Source: Mesorhizobium sp. CA8
GTDB taxonomy: Bacteria; Pseudomonadota; Alphaproteobacteria; Rhizobiales; Rhizobiaceae
Direction: 5' to 3'
Assembly: GCF_020164955.1 (NCBI RefSeq)
Contig: NZ_JAIUHG010000022.1
Span: 59,474-123,473 of the forward strand
DNA: 64,000 nt
In this document: piece by piece, positions 1 to 8,889 of the stretch
How positions within the stretch are numbered: position 1 is the first letter of the stretch
Layout of the letters: every line of letters starts with the position of its first letter
Notes under the pieces: model-generated
Told to the model about the DNA's origin: nothing
The model's database searches: none
What the model saw: only the letters and a program-made list of their open reading frames with translations
Position numbers and translations under genes: made by a program

Positions 1-89
1 TCGAAATCGCCGCCGCATTCCTGTGCCGCGGCAGGCAGCGCAAACACGCCGACAAAGAGCGCCGCCAGGATTTCAACGCGCAATCGCAT
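1..89 (-). CDS. 5' end of an exported protein, possibly a lytic murein transglycosylase
   Basis: Only the first 29 codons are in the window; the gene runs off the left edge. The ATG complements bases 87-89 and is preceded by a purine-rich stretch (gaaaggaaagcg). The visible peptide is a classic Sec signal: MRLR, a hydrophobic core rich in L, A, V and F, and an AAA-Q cleavage site after about residue 22, followed by ECGGDF. A mature start of QECGGDF resembles rhizobial lytic murein transglycosylases of the SLT/MltB type, and the neighbour is a lysozyme, which fits. The family call is inference from a few residues; export to the periplasm is well supported. Confidence 0.5.
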   Translation of the reverse strand, partial: MRLRVEILAALFVGVFALPAAAQECGGDF

Positions 90-272
90 CGCTTTCCTTT
101 CGAGACCGACGCATGACACCATCGCGATCCGGACCGGGATCGGAAAGGCGCATGCGAGGATTTCAAAGTTCGGGAGCCGCGCCAGGCACTCGCACGAGTG
201 CGCCGCTCCGGATTACCAGCGGTTGCATGTTTCGCCGCCCGCCGTGTCGAAAAGCAGGCGGGACGGCCGATG

Positions 273-1064
273 TCAACGGGTGTTCTGCCGCAGCCACTTC
301 TTCCAGGCGGCTTCCGAGCCGTTGAAGACGTTGATGTCGGACTTGCCGATCATGCCGGGCACGATGCCGGTGCCGGTGTACTGCCAGAAGGTGAAGGGGT
401 GGCTGCCGTATTTCTCGCGCGGATGGCCGGCGACCGAGCGCAGCCAATAGGGATAGCCGCGGAAGGTCGCCAACTGGTTGTCGTCGAAGAAATCGACCGA
501 GGTGTAGATGATCGGCTTCTTGCCGTAGTAGCGCTCGACCATTTGGAGGAAGACGGTCATTTCGCTGCGCACGGTGGCCGGATCGGGGCGCAGCCTGCAG
601 GTCGGCGATTTCGGGTTCCATTCCATGTCGAGCACCGGCGGCAGCGCCGACGGGTCTCGCGGGACATTGGCGATGAACCAGCGCGCCTGGGTTTCCGCCG
701 GGGTGCAGAAATAGAAGAAATGATAGGCGGCGCGCGGAACTCCGGCCGCTCTTGTGCGCGCCCAGTGCTCGTTGAAATAGTCGTCGAAACGGTCGCCGCC
801 CTCGGTCGCCTTGATGAAGGCGAAGGAGATGCCGCTGGCCTTGGCGGTCGGCCAGTCGACCGAGGTCTGGTATTTGGAAACATCGGTGCCGTGGATGGCG
901 TATGTCCACGGCGCGCCGCTGTCCCACTCATGCGGATTGGAGTCCTCGAATTTGGGTGCGCGCACGGCAACGGTCTGCGACGACGGCGACAATGGTGAGA
1001 GGTCCTCCACGGTCGAGCAGGCGCCCAGCAGCGTAAGCATCAGGATGGCCGCAAAACGGCGCAT
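273..1064 (-). CDS. GH25 family lysozyme (N-acetylmuramidase) lipoprotein
   Basis: This 263-residue protein is predicted to cleave the beta-1,4 bond between MurNAc and GlcNAc in peptidoglycan. It begins with a lipoprotein signal ending LLGAC (lipidated Cys16), so it should be membrane anchored in the periplasm. The GH25 barrel starts at HGTDVSKYQ (Asp61) and carries the catalytic LDMEWN motif (Asp146, Glu148); the C-terminal FWQYTGTG segment is also typical of the family. The length suits a single catalytic domain with no cell-wall binding repeats. A run of g bases (gggggat) lies just before the ATG. It is transcribed away from the hydrolase gene at 1356 and toward the partial exported gene at the left edge. 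Confidence 0.9.
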   Translation of the reverse strand: MRRFAAILMLTLLGACSTVEDLSPLSPSSQTVAVRAPKFEDSNPHEWDSGAPWTYAIHGTDVSKYQTSVDWPTAKASGISFAFIKATEGGDRFDDYFNEHWARTRAAGVPRAAYHFFYFCTPAETQARWFIANVPRDPSALPPVLDMEWNPKSPTCRLRPDPATVRSEMTVFLQMVERYYGKKPIIYTSVDFFDDNQLATFRGYPYWLRSVAGHPREKYGSHPFTFWQYTGTGIVPGMIGKSDINVFNGSEAAWKKWLRQNTR

Positions 1065-1184
1065 GATATCCCCCGAGCCGGGTTCAGCCGGCCGCTGGTG
1101 GGTCCTTTAATGATGGCGGTCGCTTACGCAGGCCCCCTCCGGACGATCGCCCCACATGACCGTCCTAAGTCTCGTTTGTCTGTC

Positions 1185-1227
1185 CATGTCGTTGTCCCAA
1201 AACCGCTGCGCACTTTTGGGCGACATG
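1185..1227. repeat. palindromic intergenic repeat, copy A
   Basis: The arms CATGTCG at 1185-1191 and CGACATG at 1221-1227 are perfect inverted repeats, and the inner segments CCCAAAA and TTTTGGG also pair, leaving a loop CCGCTGCGCAC. A degenerate copy with the same order of elements lies at 63876-63915. The core (aaaaccgctgcgcactttt) is, from memory, part of an interspersed palindrome found many times in rhizobial genomes. It sits in the 291-bp divergent gap between the GH25 gene and the serine hydrolase. Confidence 0.6.
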
Positions 1228-1355
1228 GAGCATTTGATCGCCGAACATGGTTGATAATCCATTGACGGCGCTCGACGATGCCGGCGATTTTGCGGAAGCA
1301 ATGGCGGCAAATCGATGACATAAATCGAGCCGGCGAATCCGAAAGGCGGGGGACG

Positions 1356-2738
1356 ATGCGGGCTGTGGTGAAGTTCATCAAATGGCTGCTTGGGCTTGTG
1401 GTCCTGGCGGTGGCGGCACTCTTCGCCTGGCTCTATCTCGCGCCACCGGAGCTGATCCGCGTCGGCTCCGGCTATGCGGCCAAGATCGTCTGCTCGAATG
1501 TCTTCATCGCCGGCCGCGACGCCAAAGAGGTTCTTGCCGTCGACGTGCAGGCGCCCGGCCATCCGTTGCTCAAGCTGATGAAGGTCTCCGTCGACAAGGA
1601 AAGAGGACTCGTTTCGGCGGGCTTGCTTGGGTTTTTCGGCAAGAGCGTTGCCGTCGAGCGCGATGGCGTCGGCTGCGCGTCGGTTCCGGACGGCGACACC
1701 GGCAAGGCAAGGCAGATATCGCTGCGTGCCGCGCCGCCGGCGGCGGCGCAGCCCGACGCGCTCTGGCCCGATGGTGAGCGTGTGGATGCTTCGCAGAACC
1801 CCGAAGTCGCGAAGATCGTCGACGATGCCGCTATGGCCGGCATTGGCATGCGCGCCATCGTGGTCGTGAAGAACGGCCGCATCGTCGCCGAGCGTTATGG
1901 CGAGGGCTTTTCGGCCAAGACGCCGCTGCTCGGCTGGTCGATGACCAAGACGGTGAATGCCGCGATCGTCGGCACGCTGATCAAGGACGGCAAGCTGGCG
2001 CTCGACAACAAGGGCCTGTTCAAGCCGTGGAAGGCCGACGGACGCGCCGCCGTCAGCCTTGCCGACATGATGGCAATGTCGAGCGGGCTGGCGTTCAACG
2101 AGGACTATGGCGACGTCGCCGACGTGACGCGCATGCTTTATCTCGAGCCGGACATGGCTCGCTTCGCCGAGGCTCAACCGCTGACCGGCGAGGTGGGAAA
2201 AGTGTTTTCCTATTCGAGCGGCACGGCGGTGATGCTGTCGCGGCTGTGGCAGGACGCGATCGGCGACAAGGCGAAGGCGCTGGCATGGCCGCGCACGGCG
2301 CTGTTCGAGCCGCTCGGTATGCACAGCGCGGTGCTCGAGACCGACGAGCAAGGCACGTTCGTCGGCTCCTCCTACCTCTATGCCACGGCGCATGACTGGG
2401 CGCGCTTCGGTCAATTCCTGCTGCAGGGCGGCGTCTGGAACGGAAACCAGATACTGCCTGCCGGTTTCGTCGACTGGATGCGCGAGCCCGTGCCGGCCTC
2501 GAAGGTCTACGGCAAGGGACAAGTCTGGATTGAAGGCCCGGGCGATGAGGAAAATCCCGGCGCAGGCGTCGCTGCAGGCCTGCCCAAAGACACCTACTGG
2601 ATGGAGGGCCATGACGGCCAGACGGTGGCAATCATTCCGTCGGAGCAGTTGGTGGTGGTGCGGCTTGGGCTGACGCCGGGCAAGTTCGGATATCGACCAC
2701 AGAGGATGGTTGGGGCGCTGGTGAAGGCGCTGCACTGA
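1356..2738 (+). CDS. serine hydrolase of the beta-lactamase / class C PBP family
   Basis: The 460-residue product has an N-terminal membrane segment (about residues 10-29) and a periplasmic beta-lactamase-fold domain from about residue 150. The three active-site motifs are visible: S195-M-T-K198 (nucleophile and general base), Y286-S-S and H419-D-G. Motif two is YSS, as in many esterase or EstB-like members, not the YxN of true AmpC enzymes, so the substrate is open: it may be a peptidase, esterase or D-aminopeptidase. The start at 1356 was chosen because ggcggggga precedes it at good spacing and the hydrophobic segment follows at once; an upstream in-frame ATG at 1278 has no such support. 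It converges on btaB with a 9-bp gap. Confidence 0.8.
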   Translation: MRAVVKFIKWLLGLVVLAVAALFAWLYLAPPELIRVGSGYAAKIVCSNVFIAGRDAKEVLAVDVQAPGHPLLKLMKVSVDKERGLVSAGLLGFFGKSVAVERDGVGCASVPDGDTGKARQISLRAAPPAAAQPDALWPDGERVDASQNPEVAKIVDDAAMAGIGMRAIVVVKNGRIVAERYGEGFSAKTPLLGWSMTKTVNAAIVGTLIKDGKLALDNKGLFKPWKADGRAAVSLADMMAMSSGLAFNEDYGDVADVTRMLYLEPDMARFAEAQPLTGEVGKVFSYSSGTAVMLSRLWQDAIGDKAKALAWPRTALFEPLGMHSAVLETDEQGTFVGSSYLYATAHDWARFGQFLLQGGVWNGNQILPAGFVDWMREPVPASKVYGKGQVWIEGPGDEENPGAGVAAGLPKDTYWMEGHDGQTVAIIPSEQLVVVRLGLTPGKFGYRPQRMVGALVKALH

Positions 2739-2747
2739 TCGCGTTTG

Positions 2748-3413
2748 CTATTTGCAGGATCCGATCACGGCCAGCCAGGCATAGCCGCGATAAAGCGTTC
2801 TGAAACGGAAGGTTGCGCCGGTGCGCTGCGATTCCGATTCAAGCACGTCGCGCAGTGAAGCGCGCGGCGCGACATGGAATTTCCGCAGCCAGCCGCGCAG
2901 CAGGGCGCGGAACCAGGGCGGCAGGCCTTCCTGCTGGCCGAAATCGACGACATGCAGCGAGCCGCCAGAGGCGAGCGCGGCAAGGGCGGCCGATACGGTC
3001 TTTTCCCAGCCGGGGATCATCGACAGCGAATAGGAGATGAAGACGCGGTCGAAGCGTTCGAGGCCGAAGAGAGCCTTGGCGTCGAAATTGGTGGCGTCGC
3101 CGCGCGCCAGGCTCACTTTGCCGGACAGACCTTCACGCGCGATGGCCGCGTTTGCCGTCTCCAGCATCTCGGCCGAGATGTCGAGGCCGAAGAAACGGGC
3201 CTCCGGATAGCGGCAGGCGGCAAGGGCGATGTTGCGGCCGGTGCCGCAGCCGAGCTCCAGAACGGTGCCGCCCTGCGGCACGTCCAGCCCGTCGATCAGC
3301 CGGTCTCGGCCAAGCAGATAGTATTTGCGGGTCAGGTCATAGATATGGCGCTGCCAGCGGTAGACGCCGTCCATCAGTTCGGCATGGCTGGCCGGCAGCT
3401 CCGTCGTGCTCAT
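2748..3413 (-). CDS. btaB: BtaB, SAM-dependent N-methyltransferase of betaine lipid synthesis
   Basis: This 221-residue class I methyltransferase has the SAM-binding motif VLELGCGTGRN (residues 52-61), an acidic LDIS end of strand two and a GDAT segment. In the BtaAB pathway it methylates the amino group of diacylglyceryl homoserine three times to give DGTS, a phosphorus-free membrane lipid. Its start overlaps the stop of btaA by four bases (ATGA, 3410-3413), so the two are co-translated. Assignment rests on that pairing as well as the motif, since the fold alone is common. The last residues end IGSCK just before the convergent hydrolase gene. Confidence 0.87.
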   Translation of the reverse strand: MSTTELPASHAELMDGVYRWQRHIYDLTRKYYLLGRDRLIDGLDVPQGGTVLELGCGTGRNIALAACRYPEARFFGLDISAEMLETANAAIAREGLSGKVSLARGDATNFDAKALFGLERFDRVFISYSLSMIPGWEKTVSAALAALASGGSLHVVDFGQQEGLPPWFRALLRGWLRKFHVAPRASLRDVLESESQRTGATFRFRTLYRGYAWLAVIGSCK

Positions 3414-4657
3414 GCTGCGCGCTTCACATAGAGGTGGAAGCCGCCATAGATCGCCGAGCGGTCTTTTGCCGAGAATTCGCGCGAGGCGTCGGCCTCGTAG
3501 ATCCATTGGTCGAGCAGCGAACCGGAGACACGGCCGGGAAGGAGGCTTGGTTCGGCCGCGGTGCGGAAGATGACGCGGGCGCCCACCGAAGCGGTGCGGG
3601 TGATCTCGGTCCACAGCGCGTTGAGCAGGTCGTCGGTCATCCAGTCCTGCGCGTCGAGCAGGACGAAGCGGTCGACGCTGCCCGCATCCTTGGCGGCAAG
3701 GAATTTGATCAGGTTGGCGTGGTGGATGGCGACGCGATCGATGTTGTTGCGGATCGTCTTGTAGTTGCGCTCTTCCAGATAAGCAGGCAGCGCCGCTTCG
3801 CCGGGTTGCGGATAGCGGCGGGCAAAGGCCTGCCAGGCGAAGTAATTGTTCTTGAGCGGGAAATCGCAAGCGAGCTTTTCCAGCCGCGCCTTGAGCACGC
3901 TCGCCATCGAACCGTCGCCGGAGGTAATCAGCGAGTCATACTGCGCCGGCGGAATGCCGAGGCCGAACAGCGAAGCCTTGCGCGAGGTCGCCCAGCGCAA
4001 GAGCTTCTTGTCGAAGACCGGCGCCAGTTCCTCGTTGAAGAAGCGGCGCTGCTCACCGATGTTTTCCGCCTTCATGATGCAGGCCGGATCGACGCCGAAC
4101 AGTTTTGCGACGCGATGACCCATGGCGATGAAGAGGCCGAGCAGGCCGTTCTGGTAGAAGTTGCGGTCGAAGACCGAGATGCGGCGGCGGCCGCGCCAAT
4201 TGCGGCGCTCCCAGTAATGGCGGCTGACCGGATCGAGATGCGGCGCGATGAAGCGATCATAGGCGTCCGAATTGTGGCTGGTGCCGGCTGCGCCGAAGAA
4301 GCGGAACAGGTCGCGCTGCGACGGCAGGTGGCGCACCGCTTCCACCTTCATGCGGTTCAGCGCGACATGCGCGGCGTTGAGATCGACGGCGTCGATCCGG
4401 GCCGGCGAGCGGGTGAGATAGGCCAGAATGTTGCAGCCGCCCGAGGCGATCGTGACGACCCGGTGCCCCGCGCCAAGCTGCATGGCCTCCATGTCGACCT
4501 CGGGGTCTTCCCAGATCTGCGGATAGACGAGGCCGGAGAACAGGAAGGCGAAGAGCCGCTCGGAAACGCCGTCCTTCGACAGTGCCCGGTTCTGGTAGAC
4601 CGCCTTTCCGACTTCCTTGCCTCGACGATAAACGAGTTCTCCGGATACGTCCGACAT
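3410..4657 (-). CDS. btaA: BtaA, SAM:diacylglycerol 3-amino-3-carboxypropyltransferase
   Basis: This 415-residue DUF3419 protein is predicted to transfer the aminocarboxypropyl group of S-adenosylmethionine to diacylglycerol, making diacylglyceryl homoserine. The SAM-binding region is seen at VVTIASGGCNILAYL, followed by AVDLNAAHVALN; the RRNWRGRRRISVFDRNFYQNG stretch lies mid-protein and VIFRTAAEPSLLPGRV near the C-terminus. The start at 4657 (MSDVSGEL) was preferred to the in-frame ATG at 4708, because the latter lies inside the PHO box at 4707-4724. First gene of the btaAB operon and probably induced by phosphate starvation. Confidence 0.9.
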   Translation of the reverse strand: MSDVSGELVYRRGKEVGKAVYQNRALSKDGVSERLFAFLFSGLVYPQIWEDPEVDMEAMQLGAGHRVVTIASGGCNILAYLTRSPARIDAVDLNAAHVALNRMKVEAVRHLPSQRDLFRFFGAAGTSHNSDAYDRFIAPHLDPVSRHYWERRNWRGRRRISVFDRNFYQNGLLGLFIAMGHRVAKLFGVDPACIMKAENIGEQRRFFNEELAPVFDKKLLRWATSRKASLFGLGIPPAQYDSLITSGDGSMASVLKARLEKLACDFPLKNNYFAWQAFARRYPQPGEAALPAYLEERNYKTIRNNIDRVAIHHANLIKFLAAKDAGSVDRFVLLDAQDWMTDDLLNALWTEITRTASVGARVIFRTAAEPSLLPGRVSGSLLDQWIYEADASREFSAKDRSAIYGGFHLYVKRAA

Positions 4658-4706
4658 GGAAAGGTGATTCCCCGTTTGCGTTGGCGCAAGCGGGTAGCGC
4701 AGCGGC

Positions 4707-4724
4707 ATGACAGCCAGGTGACAG
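4707..4724 (-). promoter_or_regulatory. PHO box upstream of btaAB
   Basis: Read on the minus strand the bases are CTGTCAC-CTGG-CTGTCAT: two 7-bp repeats separated by 4 bp, differing from the PhoB consensus CTGTCAT-N4-CTGTCAT at one position. It lies about 50 bp upstream of the btaA start and only 17 bp beyond the end of the hydantoinase gene, so btaAB very likely has its own phosphate-controlled promoter. Regulation of btaA by PhoB in rhizobia is established knowledge for the family. Confidence 0.82.
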
Positions 4725-4740
4725 CCTGTTGACGCCGTTC

Positions 4741-7700
4741 TTACGCCTTTCCGAACGCTCCGGGTGTCGGCGTGGTGACGATGACGGCCTCGCCGGCATA
4801 GAGCGTGGTTTGGTCGCAGGCCTTCAGGACGTCGACCGATCCGTCATTGCGCCTGACCTTGGTCGAGCCGGCCTCGCCGTCGCCGCCGCCTTCGAGGCCC
4901 TGGGGCGGCCGGTTGCGGTGCGAGGACAGGATCGCGCATTCCATCTTTTCGAGGAAGCGGATGGTGCGCCTGGTGCCGTCGCCGGCGTTCCACTTGCCCT
5001 TGCCGCCGGAGCCTTCGCGGATATGGAAGTCTTCCAGCACGACGGGGAAGCGCAGTTCCAGCACCTCGGGGTCGGTAAGGCGCGAATTGGTCATGTGGGT
5101 ATGGACGCCGGACGTTCCGGCGAAGCCGCGCCCGGAATTCATCCGGCCCGCCGGCGAGCCGGAGCAGATCGTCTCGTAATACTGGTATTTCCTGTTGCCG
5201 AAGGTTAGGTTGTTCATCGTGCCTTGGGCGTTGGCCATCGCGCCCATCGCGCCGAACAGCGCGTTGGTGACATGCTGCGAGGTCTCGACATTGCCAGCGA
5301 CGACCGCCGCCGGATAGGACGGTTTGAGCATGCAGCCATCCGGAATAACGATGTTGATCGGCCTGAGGCACCCGGCATTCATCGGGATCATGTCCTCGAC
5401 CATGACGCGGAAGGCATAAAGCACCGCGGCGCGGGCGACGGGCTCCGGCGCGTTGAAATTGTTCTTCATGACAGGCGAGGTGCCGGTGAAATCGACCGTC
5501 GCCTCGCGCTTTTGGCGGTCGACGGTGATCTTCACCTTGATCACCTGGCCGGTGTCGGTGGGGTATTCATAAGCCGCGCTGTCGGGGAGCCGCTCGATCA
5601 CGCGGCGCACGCTTTCGGCGGCATTGTCCTGGACATGGCCCATATAGGCCTCGACCACATCGAGGCCGAAATGCGCGACCATCTTGCGCAGCTCCGCCAC
5701 GCCCTTTTCGTTGGCGGCGATCTGCGCCTTGAGGTCGGCGATGTTCTGGACGGGATTGCGCGCCGGATAAGGATGGTCGGTAAGCAGCGTCTCCAACTCC
5801 TTCTCACGGAAGCGGCCGCGGTCGACGATGCGGAAATTGTCGAACAGCACGCCTTCCTCATCGACCGTTGTCGCCCGCGGCGTCATCGAGCCGGGCGCGG
5901 TGCCGCCGACATCGGCGTGATGGCCGCGCGATGCCGCCCAGAACAGGATCTCGTTTCGCGCGTCGTTGAAGACAGGCGTCACCACCGTGATGTCGGGCAG
6001 ATGCGTGCCGCCATTGTAAGGGGCATTGAGCGCAAACACGTCGCCGGGATGGATGTCGCCGGAATTCAGGCGGATGATGGTTTCGACGGAACGGTCCATG
6101 GAACCCAGATGCACCGGCATGTGCGGCGCGTTGGCGACCAGCGCGCCGTGGCGGTCGAACACGGCGCAGGAGAAATCGAGCCGTTCCTTGATGTTGACCG
6201 AATAGGCGGTGTTCTGCAGCGTCACGCCCATCTGTTCGGCGATCGACATGAAGAGGTTGTTGAAGACTTCCAGCATCACCGGATCGGCTTCGGTGCCGAG
6301 CGCCGCGGCACGCGCCTTTCTTTCTGTCCGGCGTATCACGACGTGATCGAGACGGGTGATTTCAGCGCGCCAGCCCGGCTCGACGACGATGGTCTGGTTC
6401 GGCTCGATGATCAGCGCGGGCCCGGCGACCCTGTGGGATGGCCGCAGGTTTTCACGGCGGTAGACGCCAGCGGCGTGCCAGCGGCCTTCGGTGTAGATGC
6501 GCCGAATTTCCGAAGGCTTGACCTCAACTCCTTTCGGTCCGGCAGGAGCGTAGGTCTCAGCCTTGTCCTGTCGAGCGGCTTCCGAGCCTTCGACGGCGAC
6601 CGTCTCGACGACGATCGGCTTGTCGTGATAGACGAAACCGAACTGCGCCTTATGCGCCGTCTCGAAATCGCTCCTGGCGCGGAAGATCGAGCCATGCTCG
6701 AAATTCACCGGCAGCGCCGTGTCGGTACCGTCATATCGGATGTGCAGGACAGGTCTCGTTGAAACTGCGTCCTCGGCAATGCCTTGCTCGCCAAGCTCGG
6801 CAATGACGCCGCCGCGCAGCGCCGTGATCAGTGCCTCGATCGCCGAGCGGGATTCTTCGGCAAGCGGCTGCAGCAGACCCTGTTGGCGCGAGGCGAAGAC
6901 CGACGAGAGGCCGATGCCGTAAGCCGAAAGCAGGCCCGAGAAGGGATGGATCAGCACCGCTTCCATGCCGAGCGCATCGGCGACCAGGCAGGCGTGCTGG
7001 CCGCCGGCGCCGCCAAAACAGTTCAAGAGATATTCGGTGACGTCGTAGCCGCGCTGCACCGAGATCTTCTTGATGGCGTTGGCCATGTTCTCGACGGCGA
7101 TGGTGACAAAGCCTTCGGCGACCGCCTCGGGCGTCCGGCCGTCGCCGATTTCGGCGGCAAGTGCCGCGAATTTTTCGCCAACCCTTCCGATGTCGAGCGG
7201 CTGGTCCTGGCCGGGCCCAAAAATCGCCGGAAAGAAATCGGGCTGCAATTTGCCGAGCATGACATTAGCGTCGGTGACGGCGAGCGGGCCGCCGCGCCGG
7301 TAGGCGGCAGGGCCGGGATTGGCGCCGGCCGAATCCGGGCCGACGCGGAAGCGGCCTGCTTCGTAATGCAGGATCGAGCCGCCGCCGGCGGCGACGGTGT
7401 GGATGCGCATCATCGGCGCGCGGATGCGCACGCCGGCGACCTCGGTGTCGAAGGCGCGCTCGTATTCGCCGTCATAATGGGCGACGTCGGTAGAGGTGCC
7501 GCCCATATCGAAGCCGATGACTTTTTCGAAGCCGGCGAGCTTCGCCGTCTCGACCATGCCGACGACCCCGCCAGCCGGGCCGGAGAGCAGCGCGTCCTTG
7601 CCCTGGAACAGGTCGGCAGCGGTCAACCCGCCCGACGACATCATGAACATCAGGCGCGGCCCGGCGCCCAGTTCTCCCGCCACCCGCCGCACATAGCGCG

Positions 7701-8373
7701 ACAGGATCGGCGACAGATAAGCATCCACCACGGTGGTGTCGCCGCGGCCGACCAGCTTGATGAGCGGCGAGACCTCGTGGCTCACGGAAATCTGGCTGAA
7801 GCCGATCTTGCGGCAGACTTTCGCGACGGCCTTTTCGTGCTCCGGATACTTCCAGGCATGCATGAAAACAATGGCGACCGCGTCGATGCCGTCGGCCTTG
7901 GCCTGTTCGATTGCCGGGCGGCAGGCCGCGATATCGAGCAGGCGCTCGACGCAGCCGTCGGCGCGCACGCGCTCGTCGATCTCGATAACGCGCTCATAGA
8001 GCTGCTCCGGCAAGATGATCTCCTTGGCGAAGATGTCCGGCCTCGCCTGATAGGCGATGCGCAATGCGTCGCGAAAACCCTTGGTGATGAGCAGCAGCAC
8101 GCGGTCGCCCTTGCGCTCGAGCAGCGCATTGGTGGCAACGGTCGTGCCCATTTTGACGTCGCCGATAGCGTCGGCGGAGATGGCGGTGCCCGCTTTCAGA
8201 CCCAACAGGTCGCGGATGCCCTGAATAGCGGCATCTGCATAGGCCTCGGGATTTTCGGACAGGAGCTTTCGGGAGTGCAACCGGCCCTGCGGATCACGGC
8301 CGATGACGTCGGTAAAGGTGCCGCCGCGGTCGATCCAGAAGTCCCATTTCCCAGTTCCTGCGGCTGCCGGCAT
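4741..8373 (-). CDS. fused hydantoinase A/B, 5-oxoprolinase-like ATP-dependent amidohydrolase
   Basis: The 1210-residue protein joins a HyuA half (about residues 1-690) and a HyuB half (from about residue 697, PVMLEVFNN). HyuA shows the N-terminal WIDRGGTFTDVIG motif, the GFDMGGTSTDV ATP-binding loop and AGGGSI. HyuB shows ERLDFSCAVFD, FALNAPYNGGTHLPD and HADVGGTAPGSM. The fused form and length match bacterial and eukaryotic 5-oxoprolinase, which opens 5-oxoproline to glutamate with ATP, but hydantoin or related cyclic-amide substrates are equally possible. The ATG at 8373 (MPAAAGTG) is used because the conserved domain begins about ten residues later; longer in-frame sequence upstream is not conserved and overlaps other genes. 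No partner genes adjoin it. Confidence 0.88.
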   Translation of the reverse strand: MPAAAGTGKWDFWIDRGGTFTDVIGRDPQGRLHSRKLLSENPEAYADAAIQGIRDLLGLKAGTAISADAIGDVKMGTTVATNALLERKGDRVLLLITKGFRDALRIAYQARPDIFAKEIILPEQLYERVIEIDERVRADGCVERLLDIAACRPAIEQAKADGIDAVAIVFMHAWKYPEHEKAVAKVCRKIGFSQISVSHEVSPLIKLVGRGDTTVVDAYLSPILSRYVRRVAGELGAGPRLMFMMSSGGLTAADLFQGKDALLSGPAGGVVGMVETAKLAGFEKVIGFDMGGTSTDVAHYDGEYERAFDTEVAGVRIRAPMMRIHTVAAGGGSILHYEAGRFRVGPDSAGANPGPAAYRRGGPLAVTDANVMLGKLQPDFFPAIFGPGQDQPLDIGRVGEKFAALAAEIGDGRTPEAVAEGFVTIAVENMANAIKKISVQRGYDVTEYLLNCFGGAGGQHACLVADALGMEAVLIHPFSGLLSAYGIGLSSVFASRQQGLLQPLAEESRSAIEALITALRGGVIAELGEQGIAEDAVSTRPVLHIRYDGTDTALPVNFEHGSIFRARSDFETAHKAQFGFVYHDKPIVVETVAVEGSEAARQDKAETYAPAGPKGVEVKPSEIRRIYTEGRWHAAGVYRRENLRPSHRVAGPALIIEPNQTIVVEPGWRAEITRLDHVVIRRTERKARAAALGTEADPVMLEVFNNLFMSIAEQMGVTLQNTAYSVNIKERLDFSCAVFDRHGALVANAPHMPVHLGSMDRSVETIIRLNSGDIHPGDVFALNAPYNGGTHLPDITVVTPVFNDARNEILFWAASRGHHADVGGTAPGSMTPRATTVDEEGVLFDNFRIVDRGRFREKELETLLTDHPYPARNPVQNIADLKAQIAANEKGVAELRKMVAHFGLDVVEAYMGHVQDNAAESVRRVIERLPDSAAYEYPTDTGQVIKVKITVDRQKREATVDFTGTSPVMKNNFNAPEPVARAAVLYAFRVMVEDMIPMNAGCLRPINIVIPDGCMLKPSYPAAVVAGNVETSQHVTNALFGAMGAMANAQGTMNNLTFGNRKYQYYETICSGSPAGRMNSGRGFAGTSGVHTHMTNSRLTDPEVLELRFPVVLEDFHIREGSGGKGKWNAGDGTRRTIRFLEKMECAILSSHRNRPPQGLEGGGDGEAGSTKVRRNDGSVDVLKACDQTTLYAGEAVIVTTPTPGAFGKA

Positions 8374-8550
8374 TCTGCTTATCCATTCATGTCTTCGAGC
8401 GCATGTTCTGCTGGTTTGGGATTTTCGGCGCCAGCAATCATAGGTTGATATTACACCTCGAAATGCAACGTTACGAAACCGGCAGCCTGCTGATGCATTT
8501 CCCCTGCGACCGCTCACCGAAATGTGAGCGTCTGCTGAAGGAGAGATAGC

Positions 8551-8757
8551 ATGAAGAAGCTCATTCTGGCGTCGGTCTCGGCGCTCGCCCTGCTGGGGGT
8601 CGCGGCTTGCAGCGACAATAGCACCGACAAGACCACAACCCAGAGCACCAATTCGCCGGCCAACGAGCAGCCCATGAAGCCGGCTTCGCCCGACGCTTCG
8701 AAGCCTGCCGAACCGGCTCCGGCAACAAAGCCGGCTCCTGCCGCGCCTGCGCAGTAA
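8551..8757 (+). CDS. small Pro/Ala/Lys-rich lipoprotein
   Basis: This 68-residue protein has a lipoprotein signal (MKKLILASVSALALLGVAAC, lipobox GVAAC, Cys20) and a short low-complexity tail made of repeated KPA/EPA/PAP units, with no folded domain. GAAGGAGAG sits at ideal distance before the ATG, and a GC-rich hairpin follows the stop, so it looks like a real monocistronic gene. A 7-bp hairpin (CGCTCAC/GTGAGCG, 8511-8530) lies just before the ribosome site. Such proteins may be envelope stress or cell-wall spacers; no function can be read from the sequence. Confidence 0.8.
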   Translation: MKKLILASVSALALLGVAACSDNSTDKTTTQSTNSPANEQPMKPASPDASKPAEPAPATKPAPAAPAQ

Positions 8758-8779
8758 GGGCCGATCCACAATCTCGATG

Positions 8780-8806
8780 AAGGCCGGCATTGCCGGCCTC
8801 CTCTTT
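8780..8806 (+). terminator. GC-rich hairpin after the small lipoprotein gene
   Basis: AGGCCGGCA at 8781-8789 and TGCCGGCCT at 8791-8799 are perfect inverted repeats; a short pyrimidine and T tract (cctcttt) follows. It is placed 23 bp after the stop codon, as expected for an intrinsic terminator, though the T run is weak. Confidence 0.6.
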
Positions 8807-8889
8807 GCGCCGTCGGTCGGCACATCGCCAGTCACCTGCGGCATCGTCCCGGCTTGATAGAACCGCCCGGTTCGCACTATGAAGCCGGC

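Noticed and set aside
1107..2735. Long open frame (542 codons) on the minus strand opposite the serine hydrolase
   Set aside because: It mirrors the hydrolase gene, has a His/Arg-rich composition typical of antisense frames in GC-rich DNA and shows no domain motif.
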